DNA of 64,000 nucleotides from Mucilaginibacter limnophilus. Lineage in GTDB: Bacteria > Bacteroidota > Bacteroidia > Sphingobacteriales > Sphingobacteriaceae. Numbering within the stretch: the first letter of the stretch is position 1; the number at the start of each line of letters is the position of its first letter. Made by a program: the position numbers and the translations under genes. Below, piece by piece: positions 41,602-51,889 of the stretch. The stretch spans positions 1-64,000 of the forward strand of contig NZ_SACK01000007.1 in assembly GCF_004005815.1 (NCBI RefSeq), read 5' to 3'. A model generated the notes under the pieces. That model saw only the letters and a list, made by a program, of their open reading frames with translations. It did no database searches and was not told where the DNA came from.

Positions 41602-43992
41602 ATGGATAATTTTTCGAATTTTCAAAGCAACTTAACATCAAAACCACAAGAAATCAAAAAAAGCTTATATTTCGTTCAGGGAATTATATCAAGGTGGCCA
41701 TGGTTCGTGGCCTCACTTATAGTTAGCCTTTTTGCGGCATCCTTGTATCTTAAATATACACCTCCCGTTTATTCCATTGATGCAAAATTATTCATCAAAG
41801 ATGACGATAATAAAGGAAGTCAAGGAATGAGTTCGATAGGAGGTTTAAATGAGTTATTGAGCACTACCAGTACCGTAGATAATGAAGCGGAAATCTTAAG
41901 AACCCGTTATTTAATGGAAAAAGTAGTGCGGTCTCTGAATTTAGACATCACTTATCGTCTGGAGGGTCATGTTTCCGCATCAGAACTTTATAACCCGCCA
42001 TTTAGGGTTGAATTTCTTAAAAAAGTGAAATCTATAAAGTCCTCAAAGCTTAATTTAGTATTTAAAAATAATGGCGCGTCAATTTTTAACGACGATATAA
42101 AAAAGGATGTTAAAATTGGGGAGTACTTTACATTAGATGATATCGGAACTATCAGAATTCTTTTGACCAAATCAAATGTAGCTCCTGACGGCGACTTTTC
42201 CGTTCAGTTTGAAAATTTTGATAATAAAGTAAACGCCTTGATGAATAGCTTAACAATAGCGGTGCCTAACAAAATGGTATCCGTAATTGATTTAAGTTTA
42301 AATCATGCTATAAAAGAAAAGGGAGAGGATATTATCAATAAACTTATACAAGTTTATCAGCAAGAAAATATTAATGACAAAAATAGAGTTGCAGATAGTA
42401 CAATTTTATTTATTAAAGACCGCTTATCGATAGTTGGATCAGAACTTGGAAACATAGAAGGAACCATTCAATCGTTCAAAGAAAGAAGTAAGCTTGCGGA
42501 TATGACGGAACAGGGAAGATTGCTTGTTCAGAATACTAGCCAATATGAGGATCAACTAGGTAAGGTTATTTTGCAAATAAGCATCTTGGACCAGTTGACA
42601 TCTTATCTGAAAGATGAACAGAAAAATAAGAGAGTATTTCCGAGTGGGATGGTAGACAACGAAATATTCGCCGCTTTAATAACGCGTTATAATAGCCTGA
42701 TTATTGAACGGGAGCGGAGGTTATTAGCGACTACGGAGGATAATCCGTTCATCAAAAATTTAGATCAACAAATTTCAGGCTTACGGCAGGATATGTTAGC
42801 AAATTTATCTACTGCAAGAGCCTCGTATTTATTAACGAAAAGCAATTTAGAAAAAAATATTAATCAACTTTCATCCCAAGTTGGTACAGTTCCTGCTAGA
42901 GAAAGAACATATTTAGACTTGGCCCGGCAGCAACAAATTAAACAGGATTTGTATGTGTTTTTAATGCAAAAGCGTGAGGAAACCGCAATTTCAAAAACAT
43001 CAAATATTTCAAGTTCAAGACTCATAGACCCTCCAAAAGCAGACAGTACACCCAAAAGTCCAATTAAAAAGTTGGTTTATTTTATTGGAATCATTGTAGG
43101 TATTTTGGTGCCTTTTTTAACCATATATATTCTAGGTTTATTAAACACAAAAATTTCATCTAAGGAAGACATTACCACTGCAACTGACGTGCCTATCATT
43201 GGTGAAATAATAAATAACCCGAATTTAACATCTATTGTATTGAAGGAAGATTCAAGGAGTGTGATTTCAGAACAATTTAGGGCGCTTCGGACTAACTTGC
43301 AATTTTTCCTTGGGGGTAATGATAAAAAGACCATAATAGTTACATCAAGCATGTCAGGAGAAGGGAAATCTTTCACCGCAGTAAATCTTGGTGTCGTATT
43401 GGCTATTTCCGGAAAAAAAGTTTTATTAATGGAAATGGATTTAAGGAAACCAAGTCTTTCTGCAAAAATAGGTATAGATAATAATTTTGGTTTTACAAAT
43501 TATATAATAACACCTTCAATTGAAGTAAAGGATATAATTCGACCATCCACTGTCAATGACAACTTGTACGTTATTAGTTCAGGTCCAACACCACCAAACC
43601 CAACGGAGATAATATTAAACGAAAGATTTGCTTCATTAATGACTGAATTAAAGTTGCAATTCGATTATATTATAATGGATGCACCACCAATCGGTTTGGT
43701 AACTGATGCTCAACTACTAGCTTCACCGGCAGATATGACTATATATGTTGTCCGTCATGGATATACTTTTAAGAAGCAATTGGAAATAGTTCAAGACCTA
43801 TCATTTTCTGAAAAAATGCCAAGACTGACAATTCTTGTCAACGACATCAAGCAATCCAACGGAGGTTATGGGTATGGGTATGGGTATGGCTACGGCTATG
43901 GCTACGGGTATGGCTATGGTGGACAAGGATACTTCGATGACCAAGCTAAGAATAAGACTTCATTTTTTGATAAGTTCAGAAAGAAGAACTAA
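41602..43992 (+). CDS. wzc: Wzc-type polysaccharide co-polymerase and tyrosine autokinase
   Basis: The 796-residue protein has a Wzz domain (membrane helix at about 35-52, then a long periplasmic coiled-coil region), a second membrane helix at about 495-512 and a cytoplasmic BY-kinase domain. The kinase has Walker A SGEGKSFTAVNLG (about 589), A' LLMEMDLRKPSL and Walker B YIIMDAPPIG. The C-terminus carries a remarkable Tyr-Gly run that is the likely phosphorylation cluster. Wzc controls chain length and export by cycling phosphorylation. It overlaps wzx by one base (TAATG). Confidence 0.92.
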   Translation: MDNFSNFQSNLTSKPQEIKKSLYFVQGIISRWPWFVASLIVSLFAASLYLKYTPPVYSIDAKLFIKDDDNKGSQGMSSIGGLNELLSTTSTVDNEAEILRTRYLMEKVVRSLNLDITYRLEGHVSASELYNPPFRVEFLKKVKSIKSSKLNLVFKNNGASIFNDDIKKDVKIGEYFTLDDIGTIRILLTKSNVAPDGDFSVQFENFDNKVNALMNSLTIAVPNKMVSVIDLSLNHAIKEKGEDIINKLIQVYQQENINDKNRVADSTILFIKDRLSIVGSELGNIEGTIQSFKERSKLADMTEQGRLLVQNTSQYEDQLGKVILQISILDQLTSYLKDEQKNKRVFPSGMVDNEIFAALITRYNSLIIERERRLLATTEDNPFIKNLDQQISGLRQDMLANLSTARASYLLTKSNLEKNINQLSSQVGTVPARERTYLDLARQQQIKQDLYVFLMQKREETAISKTSNISSSRLIDPPKADSTPKSPIKKLVYFIGIIVGILVPFLTIYILGLLNTKISSKEDITTATDVPIIGEIINNPNLTSIVLKEDSRSVISEQFRALRTNLQFFLGGNDKKTIIVTSSMSGEGKSFTAVNLGVVLAISGKKVLLMEMDLRKPSLSAKIGIDNNFGFTNYIITPSIEVKDIIRPSTVNDNLYVISSGPTPPNPTEIILNERFASLMTELKLQFDYIIMDAPPIGLVTDAQLLASPADMTIYVVRHGYTFKKQLEIVQDLSFSEKMPRLTILVNDIKQSNGGYGYGYGYGYGYGYGYGYGGQGYFDDQAKNKTSFFDKFRKKN
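43867..43920 (+). repeat. Nine-fold hexanucleotide repeat coding (Tyr-Gly)9
   Basis: Nine imperfect TATGGG/TAYGGN units in a row code for Tyr-Gly repeats in the Wzc tail. As each unit is 6 bp, slippage would add or remove Tyr-Gly pairs without a frameshift. The third-base variation (GGG, GGC, GGT; TAT, TAC) suggests it has been stable for some time, or selected for. Confidence 0.9.
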
Positions 43993-45437
43993 TGGCAAAT
44001 ATACGGAAACAGTCTGTGACTGCGTTTTTATGGAGCGGCTTGGGCCAATATGTCAATATGGGACTGTCATTTTTGACCGCTGCTGTATTGGGACGTTTGT
44101 TAGCTCCAACAGATTTTGGACTTGTAGGAATGATCGTAACAATAAATTCGTTCTTACTAATATTCGCTAACACCGGACTTTCGACGACAATTGTACAGCA
44201 TAAAGAGTTTGGAAAAGATGAACATAATTCTCTTTTTACATTAGGTTTAGTATCGGGAGTTATTGCCTCTAGCATACTCGCTTTACTTGCACCTGCGATT
44301 GCAATATTCTATAAGGATGACCGCCTTACCATGGTGGCTTTAAGCGTTTCTCCTACATTTCTTCTAACTGCATTAACACAAGTGCCGCAGGGAATTTTGC
44401 AAAAGCAATTAAAGTTTAAATTGTTGTCCATAGCCACTGTCTCATCTGCTCTGCTGTCATCACTTATAGCAGTGTACTTAGCTTATATTGGCTGGGGGTA
44501 TTGGTCATTAATTATGCAACTACTATTACGTGCATTTTTGTTGTTAACTTTTTGTATATATTTTTCACGTCAGGCTATTTCTCTTAAATGGACTCCAAGC
44601 CTTTACAAAAAAATTTACAACTTTACTGGTAACCTTACACTTTTTCAAGTTGTTAATTACTTCCAAAGAAATCTTGATAACATTCTTATTGGTAGAAACT
44701 TTGGCGCAGCTAGCTTAGGAATTTATTCACGTGCATATTTAATAATGACAACATTTAATAGTGCAATAGGCGGTGTCATATCATCAGTTTTACACCCTAC
44801 ATTATCCAAAAAGCAGGACGACATAGCAGCTATGACTCGAGGATACGGCGAGATTGTTCAATACATATTGTGGTTGTCGTGCCCAGTTATGGGTCTTTGT
44901 GCTGCTTTTGCTCCACAGTTTATACACATTGTTTGGGGCGCGAACTGGCATTCAGTTGTTCCATCATTTTTTTGGCTAGCATTAGCAGGCATGCACCAAC
45001 CCGTGTACATTACGTTAGGAGCAGTATTTGCATCAAGATTTCAAACGAAATCCCAGTTCTATTGTGGAGTCGTTACAACAGCTTTGTTAGTTCTTGCAAT
45101 TATATTAGGGTTGCCATATGGTATTGTCGGTGTTGCAAGAGCTTATTCGATTATGAGTCATTTGATCTTTTTTCCCTATATGTATTTTGTATGGTGTAAG
45201 GTTTTGCAAGGTCGGTTTCAGGCCTTTTTAAGATTAGTGTTACCCCCGATGTTATTTGGATGGACGCTGCTTTTAATTACCATATTAACCACTAACAATG
45301 ATTTTCCGGCATTTATAAACAGAAATTTTCAGTTTAGTACTGCATTTATTATAGCTGGTTTAGCGTGGTTGCTTAGTTTATGTGTCGTATTTTTAAAGAG
45401 AGTTTACCCTTCCGTTAAGAAAACATTATTATCTTAA
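43992..45437 (+). CDS. wzx: Wzx-type polysaccharide flippase (MOP superfamily)
   Basis: The 481-residue protein has 12 or more membrane helices and MOP/PST-type text at the start (SVTAFLWSGLGQYVNMGLSF, GRLLAPTDFGLVGMIVTIN). The NLDNILIGRNFGAASLGIYSRA segment is characteristic of the Bacteroidota Wzx/TagH family. It flips lipid-linked repeat units across the inner membrane. Its ATG overlaps the wzc stop by one base. It is followed by a GT4 gene after 15 bp. All appear in one operon. Confidence 0.92.
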   Translation: MANIRKQSVTAFLWSGLGQYVNMGLSFLTAAVLGRLLAPTDFGLVGMIVTINSFLLIFANTGLSTTIVQHKEFGKDEHNSLFTLGLVSGVIASSILALLAPAIAIFYKDDRLTMVALSVSPTFLLTALTQVPQGILQKQLKFKLLSIATVSSALLSSLIAVYLAYIGWGYWSLIMQLLLRAFLLLTFCIYFSRQAISLKWTPSLYKKIYNFTGNLTLFQVVNYFQRNLDNILIGRNFGAASLGIYSRAYLIMTTFNSAIGGVISSVLHPTLSKKQDDIAAMTRGYGEIVQYILWLSCPVMGLCAAFAPQFIHIVWGANWHSVVPSFFWLALAGMHQPVYITLGAVFASRFQTKSQFYCGVVTTALLVLAIILGLPYGIVGVARAYSIMSHLIFFPYMYFVWCKVLQGRFQAFLRLVLPPMLFGWTLLLITILTTNNDFPAFINRNFQFSTAFIIAGLAWLLSLCVVFLKRVYPSVKKTLLS

Positions 45438-45452
45438 ACTAAAACTCAAATA

Positions 45453-46610
45453 ATGAAAGTCTTATATATTTGTTCCGCAAATATTGCTACGTTTTCTGAA
45501 AATAGTAATGCCTATCAACAGCCTTACAATCTTTGTTTAAACTCTTCTTGTACAATCATTGCCAAATCAAAAGCAGTAATCAATGATGAAATTAAAAATT
45601 TAGCTCACAGAATAATTTATACAGACTTATATGACACCCGTCTGTCGCGATTTTCGACGTCAAAGGTCAAAAGATTCTATAACGAATATTTTAAGCAACA
45701 TGATGATTTCGATGTCATAATTTGTGACTTCTCTGAATGGGCAACCAGTATTGCTAAACAACTAAAAAAAATATTCAATCTATCTTGGTACGTTCTCTTA
45801 TGGGATCCGCCTTTTTATAATCGGTACGAGATTAAAACTGGCTTAGTTTGGAAATTAGAGCGAGCATTGCGATTAAGACTTTATAACAATACAATCGCGG
45901 ATGCTACAGCACTATGTTTTATAAACAGCGGAGTTTTAGCGGAAGAGCAACTTAAATTTAAACGCTTCCATCAATTAAAAAACGGCGTTGATTTAAGTCT
46001 TATCGATAGCATTGTTAAGACACAAATTTTGAAAAGAAAACAATCGATTTGTAATATCGGAAGGGTTCGAATGGATAAAGGGTGCATGGAGATATTAAAG
46101 GCGTTTGAATTTATTGGAGCAGAATTTCCCAATGCGACATTGAAATTTGTGGGGCAAATTGATGGAACTAGCAGTGAGAAGGAAAAAATAAAAAGAGCAG
46201 TCGAGACGCACCCATACGTTGAAAGAATCCATATCACTGGGCGTATTCCTTTCCTATCGGCAATGAATTTTGTCGCGGAATGTGAAATTGGACTACATGC
46301 TTATTCTGCGTCTAAATATTTAATATATAATCATTTGCTAAAAATAGGAGAGTATCAAGCTCTAGGGCTCGTTCCCATATCTGTAAGATATCCTGGCACA
46401 TTGGACCTTATCGAAGATAAAAAGACTGGCATATTTATAAAAAATAACGAAGGAATATTTATATATGAAGCGTTGAAAGAGATTTTAGCTGATAACAACT
46501 TATATGAGAAAATCTCAGTACAAGCGAGATTTGAAGTTCGAAAGCGTTCTTGGGCCGCGGTGACAAATCAAATGTTAAATATTGTTAAAGTGGAAGTCTA
46601 TAATGACTAA
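45453..46610 (+). CDS. GT4-family glycosyltransferase 1
   Basis: The 385-residue protein has the two Rossmann-like halves of a GT-B enzyme. The C-terminal donor site reads NIGRVRMDKGCMEILKAFEF, and the region YHLLKIGEYQALGLVPISVRYPG holds the E-x7-E-like nucleotide-sugar site (Glu in KIGEYQALG). The N-terminal half, with AYQQPYNLC, is divergent. It adds one sugar of the repeat unit on the cytosolic side. Its stop codon overlaps the start of wzy by 8 bp. Confidence 0.8.
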   Translation: MKVLYICSANIATFSENSNAYQQPYNLCLNSSCTIIAKSKAVINDEIKNLAHRIIYTDLYDTRLSRFSTSKVKRFYNEYFKQHDDFDVIICDFSEWATSIAKQLKKIFNLSWYVLLWDPPFYNRYEIKTGLVWKLERALRLRLYNNTIADATALCFINSGVLAEEQLKFKRFHQLKNGVDLSLIDSIVKTQILKRKQSICNIGRVRMDKGCMEILKAFEFIGAEFPNATLKFVGQIDGTSSEKEKIKRAVETHPYVERIHITGRIPFLSAMNFVAECEIGLHAYSASKYLIYNHLLKIGEYQALGLVPISVRYPGTLDLIEDKKTGIFIKNNEGIFIYEALKEILADNNLYEKISVQARFEVRKRSWAAVTNQMLNIVKVEVYND

Positions 46611-47772
46611 TTCTCTTATTAACACTTCAAGGGCGCAAAAGTGGATTCCCATTTTGGGGGTGCTAATATTTGCGTTTGCGTCTTTCCGGGCTCCTGGTGT
46701 TACTAATACTGCTCCAACTTACTCGATACCAACACTTTTTAGCCTTATTCAGAGTGTGTCGTTATCTCTGATAGGGGGGGCTTTATTGGGGACTTTTATT
46801 ATTATATTAATCACCAAAGATCGCATTTTTTTTAAGAAACCTTCAGCCGCTTCAATCTGCTATCTTATCTTTGGTCAAATATTGGTGTTAACTGATTTTT
46901 TTTACTCGTTTAAGGTCGGGCCAATGCTCTTAGATCTTTCATTTAACTTCATTATATTTTATTACTTCTCCTACATAATCAGTTCATATAAATTTAATGG
47001 CAAGGGGGTTGCCTTTTTAAATATTTCTTTCTATGGCATATTATGTTTTGTTGGCCTAAATTTAATATTATACCTTTTTAATATCGGGTCAATGGTTTGG
47101 AAAGGCCGGTTTTTTGGATTAACTAGTCAGCCAAACTTCATTGGTATGTGCGGTGGAGTCATGAGTGTACTTGCCAGTGCATTATTTATTGAAAGCAAAA
47201 CGTTCAACAAAAAGTTCCTATTGTCTTTGGCTATACTCGCCGGTTTTTTACTTGCCTTTTTAGCTCAATCGCGGTCATCAATGCTCTCCGCATTTACGGG
47301 TTGTGCGTTCATAGCCATTATGTCACTACAGAATCAGCATGTGCGTTTTTTTAGCATATTGACATGTTTTTGTATCGCTGTTTTTCTTTATTTTAACGTG
47401 AACATATCAGATTATGACTATACTGACCGTGGAAATACACGTGAAGGTACCTGGAAAACCCTTGAGACTTATGCCAAGACGTTTCCAATCTTTGGTTATG
47501 GAAGAGAAGATATTCCAACGTCAAATTCGTATATGTTCGCATTTGTAAGTGCAGGCGTTGTAGGTAGTTTTTTTTTATTCGCCTCACTGATTTTAGGAAT
47601 TAGAAAACTTATTATCTTACATTTTGTTGGCGGGGCAAAGTTGCGTCATGCCACTGCGGCGTATGGAGGGCTCATTTTCTTTTTTTTGACAGGAGCTATT
47701 TTTGAAGGACTGCTTTTGGATAATGTAAGCATTCCTGTATTTGTGTTTTGGGCGATATTGTCTTTTGCATGA
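46603..47772 (+). CDS. wzy: Wzy/O-antigen ligase-like polymerase
   Basis: The 389-residue protein has about ten membrane helices and a large periplasmic loop (around VNISDYDYTDRGNTREGTW) near residues 265-300. The text QSRSSMLSAFTGCAFIAI and FPIFGYGREDIPTSNSY matches the O-antigen ligase/Wzy superfamily with an Arg in the periplasmic loop. I chose the ATG at 46603 because it overlaps the preceding stop; an in-frame ATG at 46582 would overlap more. It polymerises repeat units at the periplasmic face. Confidence 0.85.
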   Translation: MTNSLINTSRAQKWIPILGVLIFAFASFRAPGVTNTAPTYSIPTLFSLIQSVSLSLIGGALLGTFIIILITKDRIFFKKPSAASICYLIFGQILVLTDFFYSFKVGPMLLDLSFNFIIFYYFSYIISSYKFNGKGVAFLNISFYGILCFVGLNLILYLFNIGSMVWKGRFFGLTSQPNFIGMCGGVMSVLASALFIESKTFNKKFLLSLAILAGFLLAFLAQSRSSMLSAFTGCAFIAIMSLQNQHVRFFSILTCFCIAVFLYFNVNISDYDYTDRGNTREGTWKTLETYAKTFPIFGYGREDIPTSNSYMFAFVSAGVVGSFFLFASLILGIRKLIILHFVGGAKLRHATAAYGGLIFFFLTGAIFEGLLLDNVSIPVFVFWAILSFA

Positions 47773-47790
47773 TCTATTATAGTTGATAAA

Positions 47791-48855
47791 ATGTTACCAA
47801 TACTTCAACCATTTGTCCCTCATTATCGAGAAAAGTTCTTTAATGGAATCAAAGAACTGATGCCCGTAAATATTTACTGCTATGAAGTAAAAGCAATAGT
47901 GGACAATAATTTTGAAAAAGGGGATGTGAAAATAATTCCACTTCGCAAAATTAAAATTGGGCCTTTCCTTTTTTACAATCCATTCCCTTTTTTAAAAAGT
48001 GATAGTCAAACTGTTGTCCTCATGTTAGACATGTCACATATTTCGACTTGGATTTTATTACTAACCACAATATTCCATCGGAAAAAGATTATACTTTGGG
48101 GACACGGTATTTCAGTAAAAAGATATATTAAGGAAGAGCAAAGGCCAAGTATCGGCCTAAAATATATGATCAAGCTTGCAAACGGAATTTGGTTTTATAC
48201 AGAAAAAGAAGCTTTGATCTGGAAGGAAAAATTTCCGAATTTAAAGTATGCCGCATTGAATAATACAATATCTGATGTTGACGAAATCTTAAGCAAAGCT
48301 CTTAAGCCTAAAAATGATTTAAAGAATAAATACAACATCACCCAAGAAATTGTATTAATATTTGCTGCCAGATTTAATTCCGAAGATAGGCGTGTGGATT
48401 TGTTAGTACAAACAATTCACGCACTTGATCAAAATCGATATGGATTTATAATAATTGGAGATGGGCGTTTGAAGCCGGACTTTTCGAGTTATAAAAATGT
48501 TTATGATTTCGGTGGTTTATACAACAATGAAATCAAGGCCGAACTATTTTCAATTGCTGATATATATTTCCAACCGGGATGGGTAGGATTATCCATTGTC
48601 GAAGCAATGGCTTACGGAAAGCCAATTTTTACATTCAAACGTTCAGAGAACATCAAACAGTGCGTCGAGTACCATTATATAAAACATGGAACAAATGGTT
48701 TTACATTTGAAAATGTTGATGAAATGATCGAAAAATTGGGTGCAATTGGTTTAGAAGAATTTAGCCTCTTAGGTAAACAAGCCAAAAACTATGTTCAAAA
48801 AAATCTACTGTTAAATGATATGGTTAAACGAGCAGTGGAGTTAATTCAATCTTAA
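47791..48855 (+). CDS. GT4-like glycosyltransferase 2
   Basis: The 354-residue protein has the N-terminal 'MLPILQPFVPHYREKFFNGI' pattern of GT-B enzymes that make surface glycans. It has the acceptor-side HGISVKRYIKEEQRPSIGL segment and the donor-site ADIYFQPGWVGLSIVEAMAYG with E-x7-E-like Glu residues (about 270-285). It starts 18 bp after wzy and ends 10 bp before the next transferase. It adds another sugar to the undecaprenyl-linked unit. The sugar type cannot be read from the sequence. Confidence 0.82.
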   Translation: MLPILQPFVPHYREKFFNGIKELMPVNIYCYEVKAIVDNNFEKGDVKIIPLRKIKIGPFLFYNPFPFLKSDSQTVVLMLDMSHISTWILLLTTIFHRKKIILWGHGISVKRYIKEEQRPSIGLKYMIKLANGIWFYTEKEALIWKEKFPNLKYAALNNTISDVDEILSKALKPKNDLKNKYNITQEIVLIFAARFNSEDRRVDLLVQTIHALDQNRYGFIIIGDGRLKPDFSSYKNVYDFGGLYNNEIKAELFSIADIYFQPGWVGLSIVEAMAYGKPIFTFKRSENIKQCVEYHYIKHGTNGFTFENVDEMIEKLGAIGLEEFSLLGKQAKNYVQKNLLLNDMVKRAVELIQS

Positions 48856-48865
48856 AATCACCACA

Positions 48866-50032
48866 ATGAATATATTACATGTTGTATCAAGTATAGATCC
48901 TAAAGCGGGAGGGGTAAGCCAGGCGTTGAGAACTATGATTTTGGGGCTTTCGAAAGGAGCGTCAAATACCGTAGTTTGTTTAGATAATCCAGAAGAACAG
49001 GTGGCGATAAGAGATGATTTTGAAATCCATAAATGCGGTCCTACAAAAAATCCTTGGAGGTACTCCGTTAAGTTCAAAGCATGGATGCGAGATAATATAG
49101 TAAGATTTGACGTTATTATAATACACGGACTTTGGCAGTATCATTCATTTTGTACTTACTCTGTCTGGAAAAAGTTTGGAAACAAAAGAGCACGTTTGTT
49201 TGTCATGCCACATGGTATGCTGGATCCATATTTTCAAAAGGCAAAAGGGCGAAAAATAAAGGCACTAAGAAACATACTTTTTTGGCGTCTCCTTGAATCA
49301 AAGGTAGTTAACGAGGCAGATGGCCTGCTTTTTACTTGTGAAACTGAAAAATTATTAGCTAGAACTACATTTAAGGGTTATAGGCCTAAAACTGAGAATG
49401 TAGTTGGCTTAGGTGTGGAAGAACCGCCTCGGTACTCACTTACGATGGACAATGAAGTGGGTAGGAAAATAAGAAATTATAAAGATAGATACATCCTTTT
49501 TATTGGACGAATAGATCCTAAAAAGGGTGTAGATTTATTAATTGATGAATACAAAAATCTAATTAGCGAGTATCAGAATATACCTCAACTTGTCATTGCG
49601 GGGCCTGGATGTGATACTGAATATGGTAAGGAGATGATAAAAAAAGCTGCAAGCTGCCAAAGTATTCAGTTTCCAGGATTGTTACTCGGGGATCAAAAAT
49701 GGGGCGCATTTTATAATGCTGAAGCGTTTATACTACATAGCCATCAGGAAAATTTTGGTGTAGCTGTTGTTGAGGCTATGGCCTGCGGAAAGCCGGTAAT
49801 TATTTCGAATCAAGTAAATATTTGGCGTGAAATTCAGGCATCTGGTAGTGGTTTTGTTGATGAGGACACTAACAACGGGGTCTTCAAAAACATGAGAAAA
49901 TGGCTTGAGCTTCCGCAGGAAGAAAAAAATAAAATGTCTAATAATGCTAAAACTGCCTTTAAAGAACTTTTCTTTATAGACAAAGTTTCTGTGCGGTTGC
50001 TTGAATTATTGGAAAAGACTAGGACTGTATGA
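48866..50032 (+). CDS. GT4-family glycosyltransferase 3
   Basis: The 388-residue GT-B enzyme starts with NILHVVSSIDPKAGGVSQAL, a classic GT4 N-terminus, and has MPHGMLDPYFQKAKGRKIKA for acceptor handling. The donor site reads ILFIGRIDPKKGVDLLIDEY and LHSHQENFGVAVVEAMACGKPV (about 295-315). It closes the first part of the operon; a 710-bp non-coding gap follows, so the next genes may have their own promoter. Confidence 0.88.
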   Translation: MNILHVVSSIDPKAGGVSQALRTMILGLSKGASNTVVCLDNPEEQVAIRDDFEIHKCGPTKNPWRYSVKFKAWMRDNIVRFDVIIIHGLWQYHSFCTYSVWKKFGNKRARLFVMPHGMLDPYFQKAKGRKIKALRNILFWRLLESKVVNEADGLLFTCETEKLLARTTFKGYRPKTENVVGLGVEEPPRYSLTMDNEVGRKIRNYKDRYILFIGRIDPKKGVDLLIDEYKNLISEYQNIPQLVIAGPGCDTEYGKEMIKKAASCQSIQFPGLLLGDQKWGAFYNAEAFILHSHQENFGVAVVEAMACGKPVIISNQVNIWREIQASGSGFVDEDTNNGVFKNMRKWLELPQEEKNKMSNNAKTAFKELFFIDKVSVRLLELLEKTRTV

Positions 50033-50742
50033 TAGAATAGTCTCAGACGTTTAACTGATATTTGAACTATTAACCCTAATAGTTATGAGATACATGCTGC
50101 TTACTTTAAGGTTATCAAAGTTGCTGCCTATGGAATGTTAATTTGCACCTGGTACTATAATATTTCTCAACCTTACTTCGCTTAATTCCACGATGTTACA
50201 CTTTCGTAACAGCATAATTAAGGTCAAGGAGAACTAGTTCACTTTAATGTAATATAAATTAAACCTATTTATAAAATCTACACTTGATTTTCAAAATGCA
50301 ATGTTTAATTAATTATGTGTAATCGAATACGTCTACTTTAATGGCATTTTATGTATGAACTTACATATTAGTTCGCTAAGTCTTGTCGTATTTAAGAATA
50401 GTTTCTTGTCATTAAAATAATAATACCTTAACAAGCTAATTATCGAAAACATTTCAAAAAAAAGGCGGTTTTTTTTTATATTTGTTACATATATTTAATG
50501 ATTGCAGTGATTTTTTTAAAATGTAACTCTGCTCGTTTAATATGACTGTGGTTTCACAATGTTCATAATGAAGTTTTTCACGGTTAAGAATGGAATAATA
50601 GGTGTTAAGAGAAGGCATTTGATTTAGCTAGATATTCGAGGGGTATTCCTTGAGAGGTGGTATCGTTTGCCATTTGTTGCTCAGTAAAAACTAGATTAAG
50701 AAATATCTGAATTAGACTTCTATAAGTGCTAACAATAATTTG
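50033..50742. other. 710-bp AT-rich gap inside the polysaccharide island
   Basis: No ORF looks coding. The gap splits the island into wza-GT3 and pyruvyl transferase-GT2 parts. It contains AT-rich stretches with T-runs (50462-50477), possibly a terminator after GT3. A gene may have been lost from here. I see no repeat or promoter motif that can be supported. Confidence 0.4.
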
Positions 50743-51885
50743 ATGAAAAAAATAGGTATAATCACGATTCTGAACGTCAATAATTATGGTGCAGAATTAC
50801 AAGCATTTGCGTTGCATCACAAGTTAAAGTTGCTTGGTTATGAGAATGAAGTGATTAATTATTTATATTACAAAAATCCTGAACATCGTTCTGAAATTAA
50901 ATCTCTTCCGCTTTTCAAGCGTTCTGTATATAGCAAACTAAAGGAGTTTGCGCTGAAATGGCTTGATAGATACAGTGCACTTAGTAACCCAAGAATCGCA
51001 AAGGTTAGGAAAAGAAGGTTTTCAGATTTCCATTCGAAATACACCTGTATGTCGCAAACCTATCGTAGTTATTCGGAACTATATAATGCAAAACATCCAT
51101 ATGATATATTTATTGTAGGCAGCGATCAAGTGTGGAATCCTAATAATCATACGAGCATTGAGCCATACTACTTAACTTTTGCGCCGAAGAACGCAAAAAA
51201 AATATCTTACGCATCAAGTTTCGGAGTTGGCTCAATTGATAAAGCCTATCATGAAACGTATGCAACGTTGCTAAACAACTTAGACTTTATCTCAACGAGA
51301 GAGTCTGACGGTGTAAAAATTATAAAAGATATTTCCGGGAAAGATGCCGTGCATGTGTTAGATCCTACCTTGCTTTTATCTAGACAAGAATGGACCGAAG
51401 TTTTAGAGCCTTTCGAAAGTTCTGAACCATATATCTTGTTATTCGTCTTTAAAGACTCTCCTTATGTAAAGGAATTGGCTTTGCACTTAAAAAGACAAAC
51501 TGGATTTAAAATTATCCGCGTTTGCAAAAATGAAATGAGAGTAGAACCGGATTCTGAGATACTTAATATCAGAGATATGGGACCCCGTGAATTTTTGGGT
51601 CTATATCAAAATGCAGCGATTGTAATTACAACTTCATTCCATGGGACAATATTTTCATTGATTTTTGAGAAGCCATTTTACACCATTACACCGGGTAGTA
51701 AAAACAATAATAGCAGGCAGCAAAGCCTTTTATCGATGGTAGGATTAAATGATCGATTAATTGAAGAAGGTAGACCTTTTGTGGAACTTCCAGACTTAGT
51801 CATAGATTACGTGAACGTGAAAAAAATTTTAGAACAAAAAAGAACAGCTTCTTTGGCCTATTTGGAAGAAGCAATTAATAAATAA
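50743..51885 (+). CDS. Polysaccharide pyruvyl transferase
   Basis: The 380-residue protein starts at ATG 50743 (KKIGIITILNVNNYGAELQA). It matches the polysaccharide pyruvyl transferase family, with VGSDQVWNPNNHTSIEPYYL (about 123-142), YASSFGVGSI and ITTSFHGTIFSLIFEKPFY (about 293-311). It uses PEP to form pyruvate ketals on exopolysaccharide sugars, giving negative charge. It is followed after 4 bp by the FrhB-like gene, a partner seen in many Bacteroidota EPS clusters. Confidence 0.92.
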   Translation: MKKIGIITILNVNNYGAELQAFALHHKLKLLGYENEVINYLYYKNPEHRSEIKSLPLFKRSVYSKLKEFALKWLDRYSALSNPRIAKVRKRRFSDFHSKYTCMSQTYRSYSELYNAKHPYDIFIVGSDQVWNPNNHTSIEPYYLTFAPKNAKKISYASSFGVGSIDKAYHETYATLLNNLDFISTRESDGVKIIKDISGKDAVHVLDPTLLLSRQEWTEVLEPFESSEPYILLFVFKDSPYVKELALHLKRQTGFKIIRVCKNEMRVEPDSEILNIRDMGPREFLGLYQNAAIVITTSFHGTIFSLIFEKPFYTITPGSKNNNSRQQSLLSMVGLNDRLIEEGRPFVELPDLVIDYVNVKKILEQKRTASLAYLEEAINK

Positions 51886-51889
51886 TCAA

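Noticed and set aside
43835..44170. 111-codon ORF rich in Met-Gly/Ala-Thr in the wzc tail
   Set aside because: It is a shadow of the Tyr-Gly repeat and the wzx start in another frame.
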